Shown here: piece after piece, positions 48,238 through 56,714 of the stretch
How positions within the stretch are numbered: position 1 is the first letter of the stretch
Layout: every line of letters starts with the position of its first letter
Program-made: the position numbers and the translations under genes
Assembly (NCBI RefSeq): GCF_041438865.1
Contig: NZ_CP109450.1
Span: 4,016,501-4,080,500 of the forward strand
DNA length: 64,000 nt
Reading direction: 5' to 3'
From: Streptomyces sp. NBC_01471
GTDB taxonomy: Bacteria > Actinomycetota > Actinomycetes > Streptomycetales > Streptomycetaceae
Notes under the pieces: model-generated
Database searches by the model: none
What the model was told of the DNA's origin: nothing
Seen by the model: the letters and a program-made list of their open reading frames with translations, nothing else

Positions 48238-48882
48238 TCAGCGCACGGCGGGCAGCCCGGCGGCCAGTGCGGACAGGGTGCGCCGCAGTGTCGGGAGCAG
48301 CACGGGCCGGACGGCTGCGAGCTGTGGTTCCTGGGCGTACAGCTCGGCCAGTACGGGTGGCGGTGTGGCCATCGGGTAGAGGCTGGCGGCGAGAGCCCCG
48401 GCCGTCGACACCAGGTCGGTGCACTCGCGCTCGGTCAGCCCGGGGTGGGCCCGCGCGACCTGGGTGCCGAGCGCGGAGATGGCGGCGAGCACGGTGTGCT
48501 TGTACGCGCGGGCCGCTTCGAGCGAGATGTTGTGTTCCAGGATCGTCGCGGTCTGGCTGAGCAGATCGCAGAAGAGCGGCCGCTCGGCGAGGGTCTCGGC
48601 GAGCGCGCCGGTGGCCTCCTCGCCCGCGTCCAGCCGCGCGGCCACCTCGTTCCGCCACTCCTGCCAGTCCTCTGCCGCGAGCACCAGGAAGATCTCTTCG
48701 CGGGTCCCGAAGTACCGGATGACATTGGACTTGGCGAGCCCCACGGCATCGGCGACGCTGCCCAGCGTCACCCGTCGTACCCCGTCTTCCCGTGCAAGAC
48801 GGCGGGCGGCCGCGAGAATGGTCTCGCGCCGCTGCTGCTTCTGCTCCGGTCTGCGTGCCCGGAGAAAATTCTCTGATGACAT
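48238..48882 (-). CDS. TetR-family regulator
   Basis: A 214-aa repressor: RRETILAAARRLAREDGVRR, VTLGSVADAVGLAKSNVIRY and FGTREEIFLVL form the HTH domain; the C-terminal helical domain belongs to the TetR_C type with a SLYPMATPPPVL hinge. It lies 69 bp before the M28 peptidase on the same strand. The likely target is itself or that gene; no palindrome was identified by eye. Confidence 0.9.
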   Translation of the reverse strand: MSSENFLRARRPEQKQQRRETILAAARRLAREDGVRRVTLGSVADAVGLAKSNVIRYFGTREEIFLVLAAEDWQEWRNEVAARLDAGEEATGALAETLAERPLFCDLLSQTATILEHNISLEAARAYKHTVLAAISALGTQVARAHPGLTERECTDLVSTAGALAASLYPMATPPPVLAELYAQEPQLAAVRPVLLPTLRRTLSALAAGLPAVR

Positions 48883-49385
48883 GGCTCGGTCAGCATACGA
48901 GAGCGGGAAAGCGGTCGCCTTCGCTTAATACTGCAACGGTGTTCTGTTAATACCCGGCTCTGTCAGTGTTTCTGTCGTGCTGTCGGTGCTGCCGGTCCTG
49001 TTAGCGCCGTGCCGCTGAAGTGTCGGTGAAGGTAATTCCGTCGGGTGCTCTCGGGCATCGGAGGGGCGTTCACCAGGGCTCTGTGGAGTTCTCGCCGCTC
49101 GCCGGAGAATCCGGGGATTCCGGGGATCCCGGGGATCCCGGGGGCGCCACGGTCCGCTTCTCACGCTGTGGTTCTCACGCTCTGGTTCTGAACTGTCTGC
49201 TTCTCCTGTCTGGGTATTTCCTCGCATATGCGATACGGGCCGGGTATATCCAGTCGTCTTGCACGGGGTATCGAGAACGCCGGTCTTCCTGCCTGATGCC
49301 CACTATGTTGAGTGGAATGGGGGTGTGCGGGTGCACGTCGGGCCGGATGGAGTTCATGAGACGGAGTTCATGAGATGGAGTCCCC
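48883..49385. other. Intergenic region with short repeats
   Basis: 503 bp between divergent genes. It contains four near-tandem CCGGGGATYC decamers (about 49110-49142), a TTCTCACGCTSTGGTTCT pair (about 49158-49186), AT-richer stretches with TTAATA motifs near 48926 and 48950, and a GGAGTTCATGAGA direct repeat (49349 and 49363) just before the VOC start. No coding sequence is convincing. Confidence 0.5.
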
Positions 49386-49805
49386 ATGCGCGTGACTGGA
49401 TTTGACCACCTTGTCCTCAACGTTGCCGATGTCGAACGCTCTCTTGAGTTCTACTGCGGCCCGCTCGGCCTCGATCCGGTCCGGGTGGAGGAGTGGCGTG
49501 CGGGGGAGGCGCCTTTCCCGTCCGTACGGGTCAGTCCCACGACGATCATCGATATCGTCCGTCAGCCGGAAAGCCCCCGGTCCGGGCAGGAGTTGATGGC
49601 CGGTCGTGCCAATGTCGACCACATCTGTCTGGTGGTCGAGCCGCTCGACTGGCAACAGGCGATCGAAGCGGGTGAGTTGGCCGAGTTCACCGCGGTGGAC
49701 GGCCCCGGTGAGCGATTCGGCGCCCGGGGGCGCGCCCAGTCGGTGTATGTGCGTGACCCGGACGGGAACACCGTCGAGCTGCGCTGGTATCCGCAGGACG
49801 CCTGA
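49386..49805 (+). CDS. VOC-family (glyoxalase/dioxygenase-like) protein
   Basis: A 139-aa two-module metal enzyme fold. TGFDHLVLNVADVERSLEFY supplies the first His ligand, VDHICLVVEPLDW a second, and SVYVRDPDGNTVELRWY the C-terminal Glu ligand. Family members include glyoxalases, fosfomycin-resistance proteins and extradiol dioxygenases; the substrate here is open. GGAG precedes the ATG. Confidence 0.88.
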   Translation: MRVTGFDHLVLNVADVERSLEFYCGPLGLDPVRVEEWRAGEAPFPSVRVSPTTIIDIVRQPESPRSGQELMAGRANVDHICLVVEPLDWQQAIEAGELAEFTAVDGPGERFGARGRAQSVYVRDPDGNTVELRWYPQDA

Positions 49806-49850
49806 CGGAACGGGCGCTGTCGCCGGGCGTGGTGGTGCCGAGCATGCCGC

Positions 49851-50660
49851 TCAGGTGTCGGTGCCGCCGAACTGTTCGGAGAGCGCCTGCGCCTCCGCGT
49901 ACGAGGGGATGCCCGAGGTCCCGGCGGGGAGCGCCGTGCTGTCTGCCACCGCTCTGGCGGTATGGACCGCTGCGTGCAGGGCCGCCCGGAACAGCAGGGA
50001 ACCGCAGCTGATCCGGCGTACTCCCAGTGCGGCGAGCCCCTCGGCGGAGGGCCCGCCGGGTGACACCAGGATGTTGAGCGGGACGGCGAGGTCCCGGATC
50101 AGTGCGCTGAGGGCGTGTCCGTCCTGGAGGCCCGGGACGAACAGGCCGTCGGCGCCCGCGCGTTGGTAGGCGTCCGCCCGGCGTGCGGTCTCCTCCGTGT
50201 GGCCGGGGAGCCAGTACGTGTCCGTACGGGCGTTCACGAAGAGCTCGGGCGCCGCGTCCTTCACGGCCCGGATGACCTCGCACTGCCGGTCCAGATCGGC
50301 GAGGGTGCCATCGGTCCGCCCGTCCTCGATGTTGACGCCGACGACGCCCGCGTCCGCCAACTCGGCGGCGAGCCGCCCGACTTCGTCCGGGTCGGCGCTG
50401 AAGCCGCCTTCGATGTCCACGCTGATCAGGGCATCCATCCGGACGAGCCCCAGTGCGAGCCGCACGGTCTCCGCACGGGCGTCACCGGTCGCGTCCGGCT
50501 TCCCCGCAGCCGCGGCGACCCCGAGGCTGGTCGTCCCGATGGCGCGGAACCCGGCCTCGGCGAGGGCGGCCGCCGATGCGTGGTCCCAGGCGTTGGGCAG
50601 GACGAGCGGACCCTCGGCGGTGGGCAGGTGCAGGGCGCGGAACTCTTCGAAGGGGCTCAT
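49851..50660 (-). CDS. PEP mutase / isocitrate lyase-family protein
   Basis: A 269-aa TIM-barrel enzyme. VLPNAWDHASAAALAEAGFR, AIGTTSLGVAAAAGKPDAT, ISVDIEGGFS (metal Asp and Glu) and VNIEDGR match the oxaloacetate-hydrolase/methylisocitrate-lyase-like group, while FVNARTDTYW is the later active-site strand. The catalytic loop Cys of true isocitrate lyases (KKCGH) is absent, so C-C lyase activity on isocitrate is unlikely. Confidence 0.88.
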   Translation of the reverse strand: MSPFEEFRALHLPTAEGPLVLPNAWDHASAAALAEAGFRAIGTTSLGVAAAAGKPDATGDARAETVRLALGLVRMDALISVDIEGGFSADPDEVGRLAAELADAGVVGVNIEDGRTDGTLADLDRQCEVIRAVKDAAPELFVNARTDTYWLPGHTEETARRADAYQRAGADGLFVPGLQDGHALSALIRDLAVPLNILVSPGGPSAEGLAALGVRRISCGSLLFRAALHAAVHTARAVADSTALPAGTSGIPSYAEAQALSEQFGGTDT

Positions 50661-50800
50661 CGGACGCTTCCTTCTGCCGGGTGCGGGCGGGGGCGGATGA
50701 GATATGGGTCGTCTCCACCGTAGGCCCCCGGCGGTACAGCCGTGGGCCCTGGCGGCGGTGCTGCCGGGTCCGGTGCTGATGCGCGGTGGGGCGGCGTGGG

Positions 50801-51289
50801 TCAGGTCTTGATCGCCTCGTCGTAGACGCCGACGATCCGCCGCAGGAAGGCCGCCACGGCGGCCTGTTCCTCGGGCGTCAGCGCTTCGGCGGCGGCGGTG
50901 ACGCCCTCGATGAGCGGGGCGACGTGCTCGTAGGCCGTCGCTTCCCAGTGGTCGGCCGGGGTGATGATCACCTTGCGGCGGTCGGTGGGGTGGGGCTGCC
51001 GGGTGACATGCCCCCCGGCCGCGAGCCGGTCGATCACGAGCGTCGTCGCGGCGGTCGACGCGTCCAGGCGCCGGGCGAGGTCGGTGGGGGTGGTCGGGCC
51101 GACGTGGACGAGATGGTCCATGACCGCGAGTCCGGCCGGGTCCACCTGGAGCCGGCGGCTCAGATACCGCTCGAAGCGCTGCTGGTTGAGCGTCAGGAGC
51201 CGCAGCTGGTCACGGATGGCACCGCCCGCTCCGGCCCCGGAAACAGGTGCGGCTTCGGGGGCGGCGGGGGCAGGCGGTTTGACGTCCAT
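50801..51289 (-). CDS. MarR-family regulator, divergent from efflux pump
   Basis: A 162-aa winged-helix protein: TTPTDLARRLDASTAATTLV (HTH) and DRLAAGGHVTRQPHPTDRRK (wing). ATG 51289 begins MDVKPPAPAAPEAAP; no clear ribosome site precedes it on the minus strand, so it may be leaderless. It faces the DHA2 pump gene across 59 bp and probably represses it. Confidence 0.88.
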   Translation of the reverse strand: MDVKPPAPAAPEAAPVSGAGAGGAIRDQLRLLTLNQQRFERYLSRRLQVDPAGLAVMDHLVHVGPTTPTDLARRLDASTAATTLVIDRLAAGGHVTRQPHPTDRRKVIITPADHWEATAYEHVAPLIEGVTAAAEALTPEEQAAVAAFLRRIVGVYDEAIKT

Positions 51290-51299
51290 GGGAAGGAGG

Positions 51300-51340
51300 A
51301 TACTCTCGGTATTGCTAATAAAATTGGTAATCAAGAGTAT
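51300..51340. promoter_or_regulatory. AT-rich divergent promoter/operator, MarR-efflux
   Basis: ATACTCT (51300-51306) and AGAGTAT (51334-51340) are perfect inverted copies. Between them ATTGCTAAT and ATTGGTAAT are near-identical direct repeats. This is one of the most AT-rich spots in the window and lies in the 59-bp gap between divergent genes. Confidence 0.6.
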
Positions 51341-51348
51341 GAGGCATA

Positions 51349-52926
51349 ATGAATCCTGTCCCGGCAGGCCAGCACCCGGCAGACCGGTCGCGGTCATCAA
51401 CACCACCGACACCACCGACATCCGCACCACCGCCGTCGACCCCCTCGCCGACACCTGAACCGTCGGCTCCCTACCGGTGGCGGTGGCTGATCCTGGTGGT
51501 GATGCTCGTCGCGGAGATCATGGATCTGCTGGACGCGTCGATCGTCAACGTGGCCGGGCCCGCCCTGGAGAAGTCGCTCGGTGCGACATCCGTGGGCCTC
51601 CAGTGGGTCATCGGCGGTTACGCCCTCACGCTGGGCGCGGGGCTGGTGCTGGGCGGCCGGCTCGGCGACCGGTACGGGCGGCGCCGGATGTTCCTGATCG
51701 GCCTGGGAGCGTTCACCGCCGCCTCACTGCTCTGCGCGACCGCGCCGAACATCGGGACGCTGATCACCTTCCGGCTGATCCAGGGTGCGGCCGGGGCGAT
51801 GCTGCTGCCCCAGGGGCTCGGTCTGCTGCGGGAGAACTTCACGGGCGCCGAACTCACCAAGGTGTTCGGGATCTTCGGCCCCGTTCTGGGGCTCGGCGGC
51901 ATCGTCGGCCCGGTGCTGGGCGGCGGCATCGTCCAGGGTGACTTCTTCGGTCTCGGCTGGCGGCTGGTGTTCCTGGTGAACGTGCCGATCGGCCTCGTGG
52001 CCCTGGCCGTCGCCGCGAAGTTCGTCCCCAGGAAACCGGGCGACCGCGCCGTGGTCGTGGACAGCGTGGGGGCGGCTCTGGTGGCCCTCTCCTGCGCCCT
52101 GCTCGTCCTGCCCCTGAACCAGGGCCAGGACGCCGGCTGGCCCCTGTGGACCTGGCTCTGCATGGCCGCTTCGGTGGCCGGGTTCGCGCTCTTCGCCGTG
52201 CAGCAGCGACGTACGGCGGCGCATGGACGCGAGCCGCTCGTCACTCCTGCCCTGCTGCGCAAGCCCGCCTTCACAGTCGGACTGGGCGGGATCGCGCTGT
52301 TCTTCGGCGGGTTGGTCGGGGTGCAGCTGGTACTGACCCTCTTCCTCCAGATCGGCCAGCGCTTCACGGCAGGAGAGGCCGGTCTCGGCAACCTGCCGCT
52401 GGCCCTCGGCACCGCGATCGGCGGCGCGGTCAGCGGAGCCGTACTCGCCGACCGGATCGGCCGGGCCGTTCTGCAGATCGGCCCGCTCGTGCAACTGGGC
52501 GGCGCGGCCCTGCTCTGGTACGAACTCGACCACCTCGGCGGCACGTTCTCCATCTGGGACATCACGCCCGGCGTGGTCGTCTGCGGCATCGGGGCCGGTC
52601 TGGTCATCGCCGCGCTGTTCAGCTTCATCCTCGCCGCGGTGGACGACGACGAGATCGGTTCGGCGTCCGGTGTGCTGTCGGCGGTGCAGTCGATCGGGGG
52701 CTCGATCGGTGTGGCTGTGTTCGGCTCGGTGTTCTTCGCACGGGCCAGGTCCGGCGACTTCACCACCGGCTTCCACCACGCCCTGCTGGTCCAGGGCTGC
52801 CTGCTGGTCGCCTTTCTGGCGATCACGCTCCTGCTCCCGAAGAAGGGCAGGCCGGAGGAGTTCGCGACGCCTGCCGAGGACGCGCCGACGCCTGCCGGGG
52901 ACGTGCGGGAGAGCACAGGGGCGTGA
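51349..52926 (+). CDS. DHA2-family drug efflux MFS transporter
   Basis: A 525-aa 14-TM transporter. After a 40-residue Pro/Ser/Thr-rich cytoplasmic start, VAEIMDLLDASIVNVAGPAL is motif D1, GGRLGDRYGRRRMF motif A, and GLGGIVGPVLGGGIVQGD motif C. Drug/proton antiport is the family role; the substrate is unknown. GAGG lies 4 nt before the ATG. Third regulated DHA2 pump in the window. Confidence 0.92.
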   Translation: MNPVPAGQHPADRSRSSTPPTPPTSAPPPSTPSPTPEPSAPYRWRWLILVVMLVAEIMDLLDASIVNVAGPALEKSLGATSVGLQWVIGGYALTLGAGLVLGGRLGDRYGRRRMFLIGLGAFTAASLLCATAPNIGTLITFRLIQGAAGAMLLPQGLGLLRENFTGAELTKVFGIFGPVLGLGGIVGPVLGGGIVQGDFFGLGWRLVFLVNVPIGLVALAVAAKFVPRKPGDRAVVVDSVGAALVALSCALLVLPLNQGQDAGWPLWTWLCMAASVAGFALFAVQQRRTAAHGREPLVTPALLRKPAFTVGLGGIALFFGGLVGVQLVLTLFLQIGQRFTAGEAGLGNLPLALGTAIGGAVSGAVLADRIGRAVLQIGPLVQLGGAALLWYELDHLGGTFSIWDITPGVVVCGIGAGLVIAALFSFILAAVDDDEIGSASGVLSAVQSIGGSIGVAVFGSVFFARARSGDFTTGFHHALLVQGCLLVAFLAITLLLPKKGRPEEFATPAEDAPTPAGDVRESTGA

Positions 52927-53030
52927 GGACGCGGGCCATGGGCTCCGGACGGCGGGCTGCGGACGGCGGGCTGCGGACGCTACGGGAGTGCGGACCCGTG
53001 GCCGTCCCTTGGCCACCCCGGGAACGGCCG

Positions 53031-53924
53031 TCAGACGGTGGCGGCCGGGCGTGGGGCGCCGTGGAAGACCTGGGCGGTGTGCCAGGAGCGGTGAGCCGCC
53101 GCGACGGGCCGGGCGCCCGGTTGCGGTCCGAGGAGCGGACGCCCGGCGAGCGCGATGACGTGCAGGCGGGCGGTGGTGCTGTGCCCGACGAAACGCTGCG
53201 ACACCAGGATGCGGTGGTCCTCGCCGATGCCCAGGACGCCCTTGTCGAAGAGCTTGTGGTGCAGCGAGCACAGGCACAGCCCGTTCTCGACGTCGTCGGG
53301 GCCGTCGAACGCCCACCACCGCACGTGTGCGGCCTCCAGCCCGACCGGCACCGGGCCGATCCTGCCGTCGTAACCACAGAAGGCGCACCGGTACTCGTAC
53401 GCGGTCAGCACCAGCTCTCTCATCCGCCGGTCGCGCTGGCGCGGCCCCGTCGCGAGCTGTCCGGTCTCGGCCGGCTCCAGCTCCAGGCCGACGGCTTCGC
53501 AGAGTTCGGTGTGGAGCGAGGGCGGGAAGTTCAGGTCGAGCAGCACCCGCGCCACGCGTCCGAGCAGCGACGGATCCCCTCTCAGCGCCGCCCGCAGGTC
53601 CGGTGCCAGCCGCCCGGAGGCTCCTGCCGCCCGCAGCTCCCGCACCCCGCTGCCGGGACTGCCCGGCCCGCGATCGGTGCGTACCTCCCACACCCCGTCG
53701 CTCACGAGGTGGTGGAACGGGTAGGAGGGCGTCGTCCTGTTGGACGGCCCGTACTCGGTCAGCAGCTCCTTGAGATCGTCCTCGACCGCGCTGTACCGCA
53801 GCTCGCCGCCGGCATCCTGCTGGAACCGTCCGAGCGCGTAGAGGAAGAGCAGCGGCTTGTGCGGAGCGCGGTTCCCGCTCCTGGTCCACAGCCTCAACTT
53901 CGCGGTGCGCTCAAGCCAGTCCAT
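53031..53924 (-). CDS. SBD-HNH phosphorothioate-dependent restriction endonuclease
   Basis: A 297-aa type IV restriction enzyme. Residues about 1-150 match the sulfur-binding domain known from ScoMcrA: LWTRSGNRAPHKPLLFLYAL, then TTPSYPFHHLVSDGVWEVRT. Residues about 165-250 are an HNH nuclease: YRCAFCGYDG, LEAAHVRWWAFDGPDD and NGLCLCSLHHKLFDKGVLGI, with two CxxC pairs and the catalytic histidines. It should bind and cut DNA carrying phosphorothioate (dnd) modification, implying this genome does not make that mark at its site. Monocistronic. Confidence 0.88.
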   Translation of the reverse strand: MDWLERTAKLRLWTRSGNRAPHKPLLFLYALGRFQQDAGGELRYSAVEDDLKELLTEYGPSNRTTPSYPFHHLVSDGVWEVRTDRGPGSPGSGVRELRAAGASGRLAPDLRAALRGDPSLLGRVARVLLDLNFPPSLHTELCEAVGLELEPAETGQLATGPRQRDRRMRELVLTAYEYRCAFCGYDGRIGPVPVGLEAAHVRWWAFDGPDDVENGLCLCSLHHKLFDKGVLGIGEDHRILVSQRFVGHSTTARLHVIALAGRPLLGPQPGARPVAAAHRSWHTAQVFHGAPRPAATV

Positions 53925-54223
53925 GCCGGGCGATGCTAGTGGGATCCGGCGTGCGCGGGCCTGTCAGGTGTGGGGGAGCCTCCGGTGGGCGCGGCTGATG
54001 AACCGGCACTCTTCCGGTGGTGGATACCGTCCGCACAGCGCTGTTGAGGCAGAGTCGAAGAGGAGGAGGACATCCTTCTCCACCCACTAACTGCAGGAGG
54101 ATCACCAACTGGTCTTCCTGTTTGCCGTGTTGCCAGAGCGCCTGGCACCGGGCGCTGCCCCCGCCCCGCGGGGGCTGTCGCTCTCCGGTCACATCAGCAG
54201 GCGGAACATCTGTGCCGCACCCG

Positions 54224-55285
54224 TCACTGGAGGAACACTGAGTGCTCGTGCCGCGGGTCGGCGGCGCACGTGAAGATGTTCAGCGATCCGCCCCTGCCGA
54301 CGACGACCTCCGTCGGGTGCTTGATGTCCTGCGGACTGGGGGTCTGGCGGTCCTCCAGCGGGGTCCAGCTGGAGATGATGCCGTCCCATTCGGAGGTGGC
54401 GACGGTAAGGAACAGCCGCATGGAGCTGCCGCACGAGCAAGTGGCGCAGGCCGGGCCGGTCACGTTCCACTTCGCGTACCCGCCGACCTTCCAGCCGGCG
54501 GCGACGGACAGGTCGTGGTGATACGTGAGGATGGCCCCTTCGGCCTCCTCTTCGGCTTCCTCCTCGTCGTCCCCCGTTTCCTCCCCCGTTTCCTCCTCCG
54601 TTTCCTCCTCCAGCTGTGTCTCCCATGCCTCGATGCGCTCCCGCAGATCGCTGTCGAGGTGTTCGACGTACTCGTGCTCCACGACCTGTTCGGGGGCGAT
54701 GACGCACGGTTCGGGCAGGTATCCGCCGAACCCGACAACCTCGGGGAGCGGAGGAGCGGTCAGGATCTCCTGACACTCCGACGAGCTGCGCCACCGCACA
54801 TGGACGCCGGGGGCTCCCTGCGGGCCGTGTCCGTCGAAGGGGCACCACAGGACCTGCACGAGGTCGGCGCCCTCCGGGGCCACCAGTCCCGGGACGTCCC
54901 GGGTGAAGAGCTGGGCGAGCGGGAGCAGCGGGATCGGGGTGACGTCGGTGCGGTCCGGTACGTGGTGGTCTTCGCGCAGAGTGGCCAGCAGTACGCGGTC
55001 CTCGTCGGCCGGGCCGACGCCGGGGTTGCGGGTCCACGCCTCACGCAGCACGGTCCGCTCGCGGTACACGTCGGCGACGCGCCGGCCCCCGTCGCGCGGG
55101 TGCGGTTCCCGGCAGACGGGCCAGGGCTCGTCGGCCGGCCACAGGAAGGGGCCGCCGATCGAGCTCTCGTGTGCTGCCGGTGTTCCGGGGCGGGGGTGGA
55201 GGCGGGTGCTGGTCGCGCGGTGGGCGGACAGCTCAGGGAAGACTGCCTCGATGTCCAGAGGCCGGGGTGGGGTGGTCCGGGTCAT
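54224..55285 (-). CDS. DUF1963/YwqG-like protein, hypothetical
   Basis: A 353-aa soluble protein. The N-terminal half has SSIGGPFLWPADEPWPVC and IPLLPLAQLFTRDVPGL, VQVLWCPFDGHG, resembling DUF1963. The centre is a very acidic stretch (EEETEEETGEETGDDEEE, about 230-250). The C-terminal part has ACATCSCGSSMRLFLTVATS, a possible zinc site. Of two in-frame ATGs, 55285 is used because AAGGA lies 6 nt before it. Function unknown. Confidence 0.7.
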   Translation of the reverse strand: MTRTTPPRPLDIEAVFPELSAHRATSTRLHPRPGTPAAHESSIGGPFLWPADEPWPVCREPHPRDGGRRVADVYRERTVLREAWTRNPGVGPADEDRVLLATLREDHHVPDRTDVTPIPLLPLAQLFTRDVPGLVAPEGADLVQVLWCPFDGHGPQGAPGVHVRWRSSSECQEILTAPPLPEVVGFGGYLPEPCVIAPEQVVEHEYVEHLDSDLRERIEAWETQLEEETEEETGEETGDDEEEAEEEAEGAILTYHHDLSVAAGWKVGGYAKWNVTGPACATCSCGSSMRLFLTVATSEWDGIISSWTPLEDRQTPSPQDIKHPTEVVVGRGGSLNIFTCAADPRHEHSVFLQ

Positions 55286-55407
55286 CGCCATCCTTACGGT
55301 GCGGTCATCTCGGCGGCCGGCAGATCCGTCCAGGCCGGCAGATCCACCCAGGGTGCGGCTCCGCAGGCGTCATTGACTCTTGCGGGCGCCACCCCCACCC
55401 TCCCGGC

Positions 55408-56607
55408 ATGACCGCATCCCGTCAGGCCCCGTTCGCCCCCTGCGCCGGCGAGAGCTGGCGCTCGCCGTGGGAGATGTACGCGACACTGCGCGACGCGCAC
55501 CCCCTCCACCACGTCACCGACGGCGACTACTGGGTCCTCTCCCGCTACGCGGACGTACTGGCCGCCGCCCGCGACACCGACCGCTACTCCTCCGCCGACG
55601 GCCTGACCATCACCTACGGCGAGCGCGAGCGCCTCGGCATCACCGACGCCGCCCCCATGGTGATGCTGGACCCGCCCGAGCACACCGCCTTCCGCCGACT
55701 GATCACCCGCGGTTACACACCGCGCCGGGTCGCCGCCATCGAGCCGCACGTGCGTGCTTTCGTCCGGGCCCGCCTGGACCGCATCGCCGATCTCGGCGGC
55801 AGCTGCGACATCGTCGCCGAACTCTTCAAACCGCTGCCCAGCTATGTCGTCGGGCGCTATCTCGGCGTCCCCGAACACGACCGCGCCCACTTCGACGGCT
55901 GGACCCACGCCATCGTCGAGGCCAATGCGCTGGGCGATCCGCTCACCGCCGCCGAAGCCGTCACCGGCCTCTTCGGATACTTCACCGAGCTGATCGAACG
56001 CCGTCGCTCCGAACCCGCCGACGACACCGTCTCCGACCTGGTAGGCCTGATGCCGTCCGGCGACCCCAGCACCCTGCTGCGCATCCTCGGCTTCGCCTTC
56101 ACGATGGTCGCCGGAGGCAACGACACCACCACCGGCCTGCTCGGCGGCGCCGCCGAACTCCTCACCGCCCACCCCGGCCAACGCCGTGCCCTCCTGGACG
56201 ACCCCGCCCTGCTCCCCTCCGCCATCGAGGAGTTCCTCCGGCTGACCTCCCCCGTGCAGTGCCTGGCCCGCACCGTCACCGAGGACACCACCCTGCACGG
56301 CCGAACCGTCCCCGCCGGCCGCAAGGTTCTCCTCCTCTACGCCGCCGCCAACCGCGACCCACGCGCCTTCGGCCCCACCGCTCACCACCCGGACCTCACC
56401 CGCCAGGGCCCCCAGCAGCTCGCCTTCACCCACGGCCCCCACCACTGCCTGGGCGCCTCCGCGGCCCGCCTGGTCTCCCGAACGGCCCTGGAGGAACTCC
56501 TCGCCCGCTTCCCGGGCTTCGAGGTCGACGCGGCTGCGGGCACCTTCGCCGACGGCAACTACGTCCGGCGGTACGCGTCCCTGCCGTTCGCTGCGGCCGG
56601 GACCTGA
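55408..56607 (+). CDS. Cytochrome P450
   Basis: A 399-aa soluble P450 of the actinobacterial CYP class. I-helix AGGNDTT (235-241) with oxygen-activating Asp-Thr, K-helix ExxR at E275-R278 (EEFLR), and heme loop FTHGPHHCLGA with thiolate C347. It needs an external ferredoxin, and none is adjacent. The substrate is unknown; no biosynthetic genes flank it. The last 25 bp and the stop codon lie in a 40-bp tandem duplication. Confidence 0.93.
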   Translation: MTASRQAPFAPCAGESWRSPWEMYATLRDAHPLHHVTDGDYWVLSRYADVLAAARDTDRYSSADGLTITYGERERLGITDAAPMVMLDPPEHTAFRRLITRGYTPRRVAAIEPHVRAFVRARLDRIADLGGSCDIVAELFKPLPSYVVGRYLGVPEHDRAHFDGWTHAIVEANALGDPLTAAEAVTGLFGYFTELIERRRSEPADDTVSDLVGLMPSGDPSTLLRILGFAFTMVAGGNDTTTGLLGGAAELLTAHPGQRRALLDDPALLPSAIEEFLRLTSPVQCLARTVTEDTTLHGRTVPAGRKVLLLYAAANRDPRAFGPTAHHPDLTRQGPQQLAFTHGPHHCLGASAARLVSRTALEELLARFPGFEVDAAAGTFADGNYVRRYASLPFAAAGT

Positions 56608-56662
56608 GCGATTTCGTACGGAGCCGTTCGCTGCGGCCGGGACCTGAGCGGTTTCGTGCGGA
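56583..56662. repeat. 40-bp tandem duplication across a stop codon
   Basis: Units 56583-56622 and 56623-56662 differ at two positions. The P450 TGA (56605-56607) is in the first unit and is repeated in the second. Confidence 0.85.
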
Positions 56663-56714
56663 TCAACGGGTGGCGATGCCGGAAGCGCCCACCGTGTGGG
56701 GCGTCGCCCCGCGG

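Noticed and set aside
48925..49227. 100-codon minus-strand frame between TetR and VOC genes
   Set aside because: Sequence is Arg/Pro/Asp repeat derived from GGGGATCC decamers and lacks a ribosome site.
51724..53889. 721-codon minus-strand open frame overlapping the efflux and SBD-HNH genes
   Set aside because: It overlaps two recognisable proteins in other frames and has no motif of its own.
53911..54192. 93-codon frame between SBD-HNH and DUF1963-like genes
   Set aside because: No protein-like pattern and no ribosome site; treated as intergenic.
55408..56607. P450 as part of a natural-product gene cluster
   Set aside because: No synthase, tailoring or ferredoxin genes flank it.
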